A DNA stretch of 64,000 bases from positions 124,001-188,000 of the forward strand of contig JAEEZY010000015.1 of assembly GCA_016292015.1 (NCBI GenBank). The letters are read 5' to 3'. Position 1 is the stretch's first letter. Every line of letters starts with the position of its first letter. Shown here in pieces: positions 42,380-50,475 of the stretch. The notes beneath the pieces are model-generated. The model was not told where the DNA came from and did no database searches. It was given only the letters and a program-made list of their open reading frames with translations. Source of the stretch: Bacteroidales bacterium (GTDB lineage: Bacteria > Bacteroidota > Bacteroidia > Bacteroidales > P3). A program made the translations under genes and the position numbers.

Positions 42380-43306
42380 ATGACCTTTAACCGTTTTAAA
42401 ATACACAGGATCGCAATCCTCATTCCGCTGGCGTTCGCCGTCTTCTCCCTCTCTGCTTGCAAGGAGGAGAACTATCTGGCCAACGAGTCGCGCTCTCTGA
42501 TGCTCTATCAGAAGAACAACACCAACGGCAACCTCCTCGCTCTCGCCAAGGCTCAGGCCGAAACCATCGGCCGCGCCAAGAAATCCAAGGAGCTCAAGCC
42601 TGGTATGTGCGCCGACTATGCCGTCTCCCTCGCCAAGCTGGGCCTCTCCGACGAGGCCAACAAGTGGTTCAACAAGGAACGCTCTCTCTTCCCCGCCTCT
42701 GCCAAGTTCGTCGATGCCATGAAGGCCAAGTACGTCGGCTCTTCCGCGTCCGACACTTCTTCCCTCCCTGCCAGTTTGAAGACCGACGACAAGCTTCTCG
42801 CCTCCTTCATGTTCAACGACGCCGACGACAGCCTCGAGCCCATCCTCCCCGACGTCTCCGACGAGTTCGACGACGACCCCGCCGCCATCAAGGTCGATGT
42901 GTCGCAGAATCCCGAGATGTCCGCCAAGGAAGTGGCCGCCCTCGAGCGTGGCAAAAACGCCAAGACCGACGAGGAGAAGGCCATGAGCGCCGAGGAACGC
43001 GCCAAGGCCAAGAAGCAGGCTCAGAAGGAGAAAGAGAAGGCCAAGAAGAAAGCCGCCAAAGAGAAGGAGAAAGCCAAGAAGCAGGCTCAAAAAGAGAAAG
43101 AGGCCGCTCGCAAGCAGGCTCAGAAAGAAAAAGAGGCTGCCCGCAAGCAAGCCGCCGCCGAGAAGGCCGCTGCCAAGGAGAAAGCCGCTCGCGAGAAGGA
43201 AGAGGCTCGCGCCAAAGCCGCCGAGGAACGCCAGCGTCAGCGTGAGGCCGCCGCCCTCGAGCGCGAACGCCAGCGTGCCGAGCGTGCCGCCGCCAAAAAG
43301 AACTAA
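42380..43306 (+). CDS. DUF4810-type lipoprotein with a long Lys/Ala/Glu-rich helical tail
   Basis: A 308-residue protein with a lipobox (FSLSAC, Cys27). Residues 30-125 match the DUF4810 type, a small helical domain usually encoded with CsgG and GNA1162-like proteins in surface-lipoprotein clusters. Residues 195-308 are a repetitive charged helix (units such as KKQAQKEKEKAKKKAAKEKE) that is not part of the usual short family. It is followed 29 bases later by the GNA1162-type gene. No CsgG gene is found next to the pair. Confidence 0.75.
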   Translation: MTFNRFKIHRIAILIPLAFAVFSLSACKEENYLANESRSLMLYQKNNTNGNLLALAKAQAETIGRAKKSKELKPGMCADYAVSLAKLGLSDEANKWFNKERSLFPASAKFVDAMKAKYVGSSASDTSSLPASLKTDDKLLASFMFNDADDSLEPILPDVSDEFDDDPAAIKVDVSQNPEMSAKEVAALERGKNAKTDEEKAMSAEERAKAKKQAQKEKEKAKKKAAKEKEKAKKQAQKEKEAARKQAQKEKEAARKQAAAEKAAAKEKAAREKEEARAKAAEERQRQREAAALERERQRAERAAAKKN

Positions 43307-43335
43307 CCGTCACCATCCATCCGAATCATATCCTC

Positions 43336-44121
43336 ATGCGCAAATCCATATCTTTCCTCGTCATCCTCTGTGCCGCCCTCGCCTCTTGCAAGGGGCCGCA
43401 GAAGGCCGTCTCTTACAACGAGCTCTACAGCGAGAAGCCGCTCACCATATATGTCGCGCCGGTAACCGACAATGCCCCACGACGGGTGGTCAAGTACCCG
43501 GGCGACACCAAGTACAACAACGAGATCGACCTCGCCGCCAAATACATGTTCCAAACCGCCCAGCGCCCCATCGCCAACCTGGGCTATTATGTCATCGGCC
43601 CTGCCGCCTCCATGCAAATCGCTTCCGAGGAAACTCGCTCCCAGGACAAGATGCTAATCGGCGACCTCAAGTCCTACAAGAACACCTACGGCATCGACGC
43701 CATCCTTTTCCCCACCATCCACAAATGGGCGCAGAACAAGGACGAATGGATCGTCTATGTCGAGTACATCCTCGTCTCCACCTCCTCCAATGCCGAGCTT
43801 ATGCACATCTGGGTCAAGGGTACGAAACTGGTGCCCGTCAATTTCAAGGGCGAGCCGCTCACCATGAAGTTCGACTCCGAGTTCGCAGCCGACATGGAGC
43901 TCTCCAACGCCTCCGCTCAGCGCTGCTTCCTGGTCGAGCAGGTCAACGACTACGTCCTTCGCAACCTCCCCACCAGCTCCGACCGTCGCCAGTTTGAGGA
44001 CGACCGCTATTTCAAGGCGCATCCCTCGTATCTGTCCTACTATTTCAGCGAGGACGGCACCATCGAGATCGACAAAATCTCCATGGAGCAGTATGAGCAG
44101 GAGTGTTTCGTCAACGACTAG
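43336..44121 (+). CDS. GNA1162/DUF799-type lipoprotein
   Basis: A 261-residue lipoprotein (lipobox ALASC, Cys18) with the DUF799 pattern: IYVAPVTDNAPRRVVKYPGD near the start and AILFPTIHKWAQNKDEW in the middle. Members are outer-membrane or periplasmic partners of CsgG-like pores. It is followed directly by comB on the same strand. Confidence 0.8.
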   Translation: MRKSISFLVILCAALASCKGPQKAVSYNELYSEKPLTIYVAPVTDNAPRRVVKYPGDTKYNNEIDLAAKYMFQTAQRPIANLGYYVIGPAASMQIASEETRSQDKMLIGDLKSYKNTYGIDAILFPTIHKWAQNKDEWIVYVEYILVSTSSNAELMHIWVKGTKLVPVNFKGEPLTMKFDSEFAADMELSNASAQRCFLVEQVNDYVLRNLPTSSDRRQFEDDRYFKAHPSYLSYYFSEDGTIEIDKISMEQYEQECFVND

Positions 44122-44122
44122 G

Positions 44123-44836
44123 ATGAACACCGTCGAAACCATCCTCTCTCCGGCGCTCTTCCCCTCGCGCACCTCTCCCGTCGGCCACACCTCGGTGGCT
44201 GTCGATATCCTCCGCGCCACCACTTCGCTTTGCGCTGCTTTCCATGCTGGCGCCGCCGAGGTGGTTCCGCTCTCTTCGCTCGACGAGCTTTCTTCCTATC
44301 GTACCCTCGGCTACACCCTTGCCGCCGAGCGTGGCGGCAGCAAGGTCGCCGATGCCGAGTGCGGCAACTCGCCTACCGAGTATCTCTCTATGAATCTGAA
44401 CGGCCGTCGCCTGGCCTACAGCACCACCAACGGCACCGTCGCAATCCTCGCTGCCGCTCAGGCGGGTCGCACCCTCGTCGGCGCTTTCGCCAACATCTCG
44501 GCTTTGGCCGACAGGCTCCTCTCCGAAGCCAACGATGTGGTCGTCCTTTGCAGCGGTTGGCTCAACAGCGCCAGCCTCGAGGACACTCTCTTCTGCGGCG
44601 CCCTGGCCAGTCGTCTCCTCGCCTCGGGCCGTTTCCAGCCGTCCGACGACGCCACCGCCATCGCCATCCGTCTCTGGCTCCTGGCTCACGACGACCCCTA
44701 TGCCTTCTGTGCCGATGCCACCCATGTCCAGCGTCTCCAGCGTATGGGCTGCGACCGCGACATACGCTTCGCTTTCCAACTCGACACCTGCCCCGTTGTG
44801 CCTTGTTTCTCCGACGGCCGTCTTGTCGCTCTATGA
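44123..44836 (+). CDS. comB: 2-phosphosulfolactate phosphatase ComB-like
   Basis: A 237-residue protein starting at ATG 44123, one base after the previous stop. The family signature VAVDILRATTSLCAAFHAGA, the EVVPL segment and NGTVAILAA are visible. ComB removes phosphate from 2-phospho-3-sulfolactate, a step of coenzyme M synthesis in archaea; in Bacteroidota the enzyme must serve another sulfonate route. The stop overlaps the trmO start (ATGA). Confidence 0.85.
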   Translation: MNTVETILSPALFPSRTSPVGHTSVAVDILRATTSLCAAFHAGAAEVVPLSSLDELSSYRTLGYTLAAERGGSKVADAECGNSPTEYLSMNLNGRRLAYSTTNGTVAILAAAQAGRTLVGAFANISALADRLLSEANDVVVLCSGWLNSASLEDTLFCGALASRLLASGRFQPSDDATAIAIRLWLLAHDDPYAFCADATHVQRLQRMGCDRDIRFAFQLDTCPVVPCFSDGRLVAL

Positions 44837-45492
44837 CTCCTATTGCTCACATTGAATCTCCGTTCTCCGACAAGTTCGGCATCCCTCGTCAGTCGGGCAT
44901 GTCTTCTGTCGTCTGCCGCATCGTCTTCGACGAAGGCTTCCGTTTCCCCGAGGCTGTGCGTGGGTTGGACCAGTTCGACTTTATCTGGCTTCTCTGGCGT
45001 TTCGACACCGACGGCCTCTGGCATCCCACTGTCCGCCCTCCGCGTCTGGGTGGCAACCGGCGCATCGGGGTCTTCTCCACCCGCAGCCCTTTCCGCCCCA
45101 ATCCGATTGGCCTCTCGTCTGTCCGCTTGCTGCGTGTCGCTTTCGAGTCCTGCGGCCCTGTGCTCTATGTCGAAGGCGCCGACCTTTGCAACCACACCGC
45201 CATCTACGACATCAAGCCCTACATCCCTTATGCCGACTGCCATCCCGACGCTCGTTGCGGCTTCGCTTCCCAGCCGGCCGACCGCCGTCTCAAGGTTGTC
45301 ATCCCTGACTCTCTCAACCTGCCGCCGTCTCTTCGCCTGACTCTGTGCGAGATCCTCTCGCTCGACCCGCGCCCGCGCTATCAGGACGACCCCTCCCGTG
45401 TCTATTCCTTGTGCTACGACGGCCGTGAAGTCCGCTTCTCCGTCAACGACGGCACATTGACCGTCCTCTCCGCTCTGCCGGTCAATCAATAG
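44833..45492 (+). CDS. trmO: tRNA (t6A37) N6-methyltransferase TrmO
   Basis: A 219-residue SAM-dependent enzyme with the TsaA/UPF0066 beta-barrel signature: IAHIESPFSDKFGIPRQSG at the start, LWRFDTDGLW, and GVFSTRSPFRPNPIGLSSV. It methylates t6A at position 37 of certain tRNAs. It is translationally coupled to comB by a 4-base overlap, although the two have no obvious link. Confidence 0.92.
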   Translation: MTPIAHIESPFSDKFGIPRQSGMSSVVCRIVFDEGFRFPEAVRGLDQFDFIWLLWRFDTDGLWHPTVRPPRLGGNRRIGVFSTRSPFRPNPIGLSSVRLLRVAFESCGPVLYVEGADLCNHTAIYDIKPYIPYADCHPDARCGFASQPADRRLKVVIPDSLNLPPSLRLTLCEILSLDPRPRYQDDPSRVYSLCYDGREVRFSVNDGTLTVLSALPVNQ

Positions 45493-45517
45493 TTGATATT
45501 ACATACTGCAAACAGAA

Positions 45518-45552
45518 ACGGCGGGCAAGTCCTCTTGTCCGCCGTCTCTCTT
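45518..45552. terminator. Terminator between trmO and the convergent lipoprotein gene
   Basis: The arms ACGGCGGGCAAG and CTTGTCCGCCGT (45518-45529, 45534-45545) have one mismatch and a 4-base loop; CTCTCTTT follows. Confidence 0.8.
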
Positions 45553-45566
45553 TGCATCGTCATTTC

Positions 45567-46463
45567 TTATTTATACTCGAAGGTGTAGGTCACCTCTATC
45601 TCCATGGTGCCTGCGATACTTGTCGTAATGGTTTTAATCGTTTGGGTGACAGGATATTTTCCGTCGTAGGTGTAGCTCATCTTGGGCGAATCGCTCTCCG
45701 TCGTTGACATCAGGTTGTTTTCGCTGACCAGTCCTGGTGCACAGAAAAAGTCCTCTTCAAACATTCCGAAGTACGGGTTTTTCTTGTCGTCATAGGTGAA
45801 GCCTACTGTCGAGCTGCTGCCGCTGTTTGTGGTGGTCTTGTATGCAATGTTGTTGCCATCCCACTTCAGCTCCACTGTGCTCGTCAGCTCTACCTGGCCT
45901 TTTGCTCCCTCGCATTTCGTGCCCTCTGGTATCATTATGCCGATGGGCGCTACCATCTCGGCGTATATGGCGTCCATCTCTGCCGCTGCCTTGAGGTCCA
46001 GTCCATAGCTGTAGCTGGTGTGCTCTATGCTGGTTATCTTCTTGTCGGTATGGGTGTAAACGTACGAGTTCCGCAGTCTTCCGTCATAATAGAATTCCGA
46101 CGATTTCAGCCATTTGCCGTCATATTCAAAAGTGGAGTATGAGGTGACATCCGAGCTCTTGTTCTCTATGCGTACCACTCGGTTCTTGTCATACGTGTAG
46201 GTGGTTGTGGAGGCTATCTCCCCGTCGTTGTTATAGTGCTTGACCTCTTTGAGCAACTTGCCGTCCCATATCCAATCCTCTTTCTTCCTCTTCTCGTTGT
46301 TGGTCACCGTCGAAGTGTTCGACCCCAAAAGCGTTGTGGTGGTCTTCGATTCTAGGTAAACTGCTGCGATTTTCTTTTTGGGTGTGTACACTCCCTCCTT
46401 TTGGCAGGAGCTGACTCCAAGCATGAGCGCTGCGCCCATGACGATTAGCAATGTCTTTTTCAT
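45567..46463 (-). CDS. Lipoprotein of unknown function with YD-like beta repeats
   Basis: A 298-residue lipoprotein (lipobox GVSSC, Cys20). The body has short beta-hairpin repeats resembling wide-pitch YD/RHS-type sequence (YDKNRVVRIENK, YDGKWLKSSEFY, YDGRLRNSYVY, YDGKYPVTQ), as seen in many Bacteroidales surface lipoproteins. There is no catalytic motif. It lies 36 bases after the EF-hand membrane protein gene on the same strand. Confidence 0.7.
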   Translation of the reverse strand: MKKTLLIVMGAALMLGVSSCQKEGVYTPKKKIAAVYLESKTTTTLLGSNTSTVTNNEKRKKEDWIWDGKLLKEVKHYNNDGEIASTTTYTYDKNRVVRIENKSSDVTSYSTFEYDGKWLKSSEFYYDGRLRNSYVYTHTDKKITSIEHTSYSYGLDLKAAAEMDAIYAEMVAPIGIMIPEGTKCEGAKGQVELTSTVELKWDGNNIAYKTTTNSGSSSTVGFTYDDKKNPYFGMFEEDFFCAPGLVSENNLMSTTESDSPKMSYTYDGKYPVTQTIKTITTSIAGTMEIEVTYTFEYK

Positions 46464-46499
46464 TTTAGTGTTTAAAGTTGAATGTTGTTATGTTGTTGT

Positions 46500-48575
46500 C
46501 TATTTTGCGGCGGCTTCTGCGTTCTCTGGCGCTGCCTCTGCTGCTGCCGCTTCTGCAGCTGGAGCCTCTGCGGTTGCTTCCACCTGCTCGGTCTTTGCGG
46601 CTTCTGCCTCGGCTGCTTTCTTCTGCCAAGGCAGGTTCTTCGTGAAATACATCACACAGAAAGCTACTGCCGCGAGGAAGAGTATCCAATATATAATCTT
46701 GCGCCAGAGAGGTGTCTTCTTGTCGGCAAACGGGTCTTTCATCACCAGCTTCGGATATTTGGCCATGCTGGTCAGCGTGGCGCCGAAAGCGGTGTTGATT
46801 TTTATCTTCGAGTTTATAGCCCATCCGTTGGCGTTGAGCACAGGACCGAGGTTGCGTTTGCGGAGTTTAATCCATGCCAGGAACATCGAAGGTCCGCTTA
46901 TAACCACGATTATAGCCAGTATCATCAGCGGCAGGTTGTACCAATGCTGAGTGATTCCAGCTGCTAGTTTGACAAGCGCCTGCCCGATGAACCCTATCGC
47001 CATGCCTATGGCAGCGAATATACCTGCAAACTTGGCTATGTCGAAGGGGGTGGCTTTCTTTCCTCCTGTTTCTGCGGCGTTCATCTGTTTGTTTGCCTTG
47101 GCCATATTTGTTGCCAGCTCGGTGGTCGAGTTGTCTGCTTTAGCAGTCATCTCGTCAAACTGCTTGCTCTCTTTCTCGCTCGCCGATTTGGTTATCTTGT
47201 CCGATATCCATTTCCCGAACTTGCGGTAAGGGCTCCAGAATGCCTGGCGTATGCTGATGGGGTTGTCGATGATTTTGGTTACGGTGGCGTCCCAGTCAAG
47301 GCCGTTGCGGTCGTAGAATAGGGCGTTCTTGCCTTCATACAGGCTGTCCACGTCGCCGTCGGTCAGTGCCGCCACAATGTCCATCTTCTCGCCCTTCACC
47401 TTTGAAGTGCAGGTGCAGTAAATGAGGTAGAGTCCGCTTGTGCCTGCCATCGCAGACTGCTTGCCCATGTCGCTCACTTTTACGCATAGTTCGCAGCAAC
47501 GCTGGTCGATATACAGTTTGCCGGCTTGGAATACCGCTTGCTCGCTGTCGTCGCGTTTATAAAAGTCTTTAAACACCACGTAGTTGTGAACCAACTTGTA
47601 GTAGTCGCGGCAGTAGCGCACAAGGCGCTCCACCGGCTCTATGGCGGCGGCATGTGTCGCCAGCTGCGCCGCTATCGCCTCGTTCATGGCCGTCTCGCCG
47701 GCGTTCTTCCATGCTGCGTAGGCGTCTATCTTGTCCAATACGGTGTTCCACTCAGCTTCGCTTATGGTCTCTTTGCCCGCAAATTCGGTGTCCAGCACCA
47801 GCGTCTTCAGCTCTGCCATAGCGGCTTGCCATGCGGGGTTGAGGCCTGTGATGATATTGAGTTGTCCTTCTTTGTTGGGGCGGGAGAGGGGGTATTCGGC
47901 TATCTCGGCCACGTTCTCGCTGAGGTTCCCTCCGCTGATGGCGGCAATCTTCTCCACCTGCACGTCCAAGGCCTCGGTGGCGTCTTCGTCAAACTGGGCC
48001 AGCTTGCAACGCATGAAGTAGTCGGCCATTTTTTGCCTTATTCCATTCACCGCTTTCTCGGCGGCATCGCTCTGCTCACCGTATGGCGGTGTGAACGGCT
48101 CTGCGTCCTCCGCGGTGTATTCGGCCTTGCATTTCTCCTCGAATATAGCCATATAGTCGTTCACGTCCGTCAGCGATATGCTCTGCTGCTCTTTTTCGAG
48201 TTTTGCGAGTATCAGGTTGGCTGCCTCCATCACCTTCTGCCCCTCTTCTGTCTCGGCTTGTATGTCGGCAAAATCTATATGGTCTTTGCCTTCCAGCAGG
48301 TATTCCATGCTTCTCAACACTTTCTTCAGCCACTCTGCTGCGGCCACCATCTCGTTCACGCGTATCTTGCCGTCGCCGTCCAGGTCCATCAGCTGTAGTG
48401 TCTTCTCGTCAAACTCCAGCCCTTTCACCGGACAGCTCAGCACCGTCCACAGCTTCTGGTCCAGTTCCTTAAGGTGGGCGATGTCCTCGCCGCTCTCGAT
48501 GTTCACTCGTGTAACGCCGCCTACGACGCTGTACTTCCAGTCGTAGCCGCTCTTCTTTGCAATAAGTTTAGCCAT
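46500..48575 (-). CDS. Large membrane protein with an N-terminal EF-hand, unknown function
   Basis: A 691-residue protein with no signal peptide. A canonical 12-residue EF-hand loop, DLDGDGKIRVNE (64-75), predicts calcium binding. A long helical soluble region is followed by three or four hydrophobic helices near the C-terminus (AGIFAAIGMAIGFIGQALV, LPLMILAIIVVISGPSMFL, IIYWILFLAAVAFCVMYF) and an Ala/Glu-rich tail. I do not recognise the family beyond its Bacteroidales flavour. A minus-strand -7 box (TAGTTTTG, 48608-48615) precedes it. Confidence 0.7.
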   Translation of the reverse strand: MAKLIAKKSGYDWKYSVVGGVTRVNIESGEDIAHLKELDQKLWTVLSCPVKGLEFDEKTLQLMDLDGDGKIRVNEMVAAAEWLKKVLRSMEYLLEGKDHIDFADIQAETEEGQKVMEAANLILAKLEKEQQSISLTDVNDYMAIFEEKCKAEYTAEDAEPFTPPYGEQSDAAEKAVNGIRQKMADYFMRCKLAQFDEDATEALDVQVEKIAAISGGNLSENVAEIAEYPLSRPNKEGQLNIITGLNPAWQAAMAELKTLVLDTEFAGKETISEAEWNTVLDKIDAYAAWKNAGETAMNEAIAAQLATHAAAIEPVERLVRYCRDYYKLVHNYVVFKDFYKRDDSEQAVFQAGKLYIDQRCCELCVKVSDMGKQSAMAGTSGLYLIYCTCTSKVKGEKMDIVAALTDGDVDSLYEGKNALFYDRNGLDWDATVTKIIDNPISIRQAFWSPYRKFGKWISDKITKSASEKESKQFDEMTAKADNSTTELATNMAKANKQMNAAETGGKKATPFDIAKFAGIFAAIGMAIGFIGQALVKLAAGITQHWYNLPLMILAIIVVISGPSMFLAWIKLRKRNLGPVLNANGWAINSKIKINTAFGATLTSMAKYPKLVMKDPFADKKTPLWRKIIYWILFLAAVAFCVMYFTKNLPWQKKAAEAEAAKTEQVEATAEAPAAEAAAAEAAPENAEAAAK

Positions 48576-48710
48576 ATTGTGTTTTATTTGTATCCAATAG
48601 AATTTGCAAAACTACGAAAAAAAAAGCATTTGTTCACAGTCAAATGCTCCAAGTCCGCTCCGTAAACCAAATTAGAAAAACTTCTAAGTGAACTCTCTGT
48701 CAAAAACCAC

Positions 48711-48753
48711 ATCAGAACCCTCAGAATTCTCAGAATCCTCAGAACCCTCAGCC
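48711..48753. repeat. CTCAGAA-type short tandem repeat
   Basis: About five imperfect copies of CCTCAGAA lie between the FAD-dehydrogenase gene and the EF-hand gene. They are non-coding. Confidence 0.75.
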
Positions 48754-48774
48754 CCCCAAAAAACCATCCAGCTC

Positions 48775-50274
48775 TTACCCCTTGTGTGCTATCTGTTCAA
48801 CAACATTCATTCCGTCCATCGCCGACGACACTATCCCTCCGGCGTACCCTGCCCCTTCGCCACAGGGATAGAGCCCCCTCAGCTGTGGGTGCTGCAGGTC
48901 GTCGCCTCGTGGTATCCTCACTGGCGACGAGGTGCGGCTCTCCACCGCCATTAGCGTGGCGTCGGCGGTGTAGAAGCCTCTCATCTTCCTGTCGAAGTCC
49001 TTGAACGCCTGCCGCAGGCTCTTTGCCACAAAGGCTGGCAGCAGCTCGTGCAGCGGCGCCGACATGCTCTCTCCCATATAGTTGTTCTTCCCCAATTTTG
49101 ACGTCAGTCGTCCTTCACAGAAGTCTGTGAGGCGCTGTGCCGGCGCTACTGCCTCCTTCCCCGTCGCTGCAAACATATTTCTCTCCACATCCTCTTGGAA
49201 CCGTAGCAGGGCCAGCTCGCCGTATTGTGCCCATTCCGGCACGTCGTCCATCGACACCGTCACCGCTATTCCGCTGTTGGCGAAGGGCGAGTTGCGTTTC
49301 GAGTTGCTCATGCCGTTCACCACCTGATACCCCTCGGCGGTGGTGGCTGGCACTATGATGCCGCCGGGACACATGCAGAACGAGAACACTCCGTGTCCCT
49401 CCACCTGGGTCGTCAGGCTATACGCCGCTGGCGGTAGGAGAGGGGAGTAGTGTTTTGTGTGATATTGTATCGTGTTTATCAGTTCCTGCGGGTGCTCCAC
49501 TCTCACACCCAGGGCAAAGGGCTTGGCTTCGAGTTGCCATCCTCGCTCGTGGAACAGGTGGTATATGTCGCGTGCCGAATGGCCCGTGGCCAGTATCACG
49601 GCTTTGCCTTCATAGCGGTTGCCGTGCTGGTCAACCACGCCTGTAACACTGACATCGTTCAGTATAAAATCTGTCACTCTGCTGTCGAAATGGTATTCTC
49701 CGCCGTGCTCCTCTATGGTCTCTCTCATGCGCGCTATTATGGGGCTCAGCCTGTCTGTACCTATATGGGCGTGGGCGTCGATGAGTATCTTCTCGTCGGC
49801 GCCGTGTTCTATGAATTTCTTCAGCACCGCTCCTATGTCGCCTCGTTTGGTGCTGCGGGTGTAGAGCTTGCCGTCGCTGTAGGTCCCTGCCCCGCCTTCG
49901 CCGAAACACCAGTTGCTGTCGGGGTTCACCTGATGCTCCTTGGTCAGCTTGGCTATGTCGTATTTTCGCTCCGTCACCGCCTTGCCTCGCTCTACTATCA
50001 CTGGCTTCAGCCCCAGCTCCAACGCCCGCAATGCGGCAAACAGCCCTGCGGGTCCCGCTCCCACTATCACCACCGGCTCTGCGTTGCGGCAGTCTTTATA
50101 GTCTGAGCGGTAGTCTGGCTGCGGTACTGTCTCACCGATGTCGTACACCTCCATCACCGTGTGGTATCTCACCCCGCGCCGCGAGTCAAGGCTGCGCTTC
50201 ACTATACGCACGCGTTCGTCACGTTCCGCCTCGCGGTACTGTTCAGGTGTCAGGTCAACATTCAGCAGTTTCAT
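48775..50274 (-). CDS. NAD(P)/FAD-dependent dehydrogenase
   Basis: A 499-residue flavoprotein. After a basic N-terminal alpha/beta region, the dinucleotide-binding motif VVIVGAGPAGLFAALRAL lies near residues 68-85. Later blocks include CFGEGGAGTYSDGKLYTR, ILATGHSARDIY and a final GLYPCGEGAGYAGGIVSSAMDG that holds the FAD. This is the uncharacterised bacterial FAD-dependent protein family conserved in anaerobes. The substrate is unknown. Confidence 0.85.
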   Translation of the reverse strand: MKLLNVDLTPEQYREAERDERVRIVKRSLDSRRGVRYHTVMEVYDIGETVPQPDYRSDYKDCRNAEPVVIVGAGPAGLFAALRALELGLKPVIVERGKAVTERKYDIAKLTKEHQVNPDSNWCFGEGGAGTYSDGKLYTRSTKRGDIGAVLKKFIEHGADEKILIDAHAHIGTDRLSPIIARMRETIEEHGGEYHFDSRVTDFILNDVSVTGVVDQHGNRYEGKAVILATGHSARDIYHLFHERGWQLEAKPFALGVRVEHPQELINTIQYHTKHYSPLLPPAAYSLTTQVEGHGVFSFCMCPGGIIVPATTAEGYQVVNGMSNSKRNSPFANSGIAVTVSMDDVPEWAQYGELALLRFQEDVERNMFAATGKEAVAPAQRLTDFCEGRLTSKLGKNNYMGESMSAPLHELLPAFVAKSLRQAFKDFDRKMRGFYTADATLMAVESRTSSPVRIPRGDDLQHPQLRGLYPCGEGAGYAGGIVSSAMDGMNVVEQIAHKG

Positions 50275-50412
50275 CCTCTATATCGTTAGCCGTAGTATGT
50301 AATATAACGGAAAAATTGGCTATTTATTGACAGCTTCCCCGATTTTCCGTACCGTTACTGTCGCTCCACTCTACAGAGTACGCATTCATGACAATGCGTC
50401 AATGTACAAAAG

Positions 50413-50450
50413 AAATGCGGCATCCGCAAAATCTTGCGGATGCCGCATTT
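50413..50450 (-). terminator. Strong terminator of the large adhesin gene
   Basis: Perfect 17-bp arms at 50413-50429 and 50434-50450 around a 4-base loop, with CTTTT following on the minus strand. It lies about 25 bases after the stop of the adhesin gene. Confidence 0.88.
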
Positions 50451-50475
50451 CAAATTCAAAAATCCAAAATCAGTC

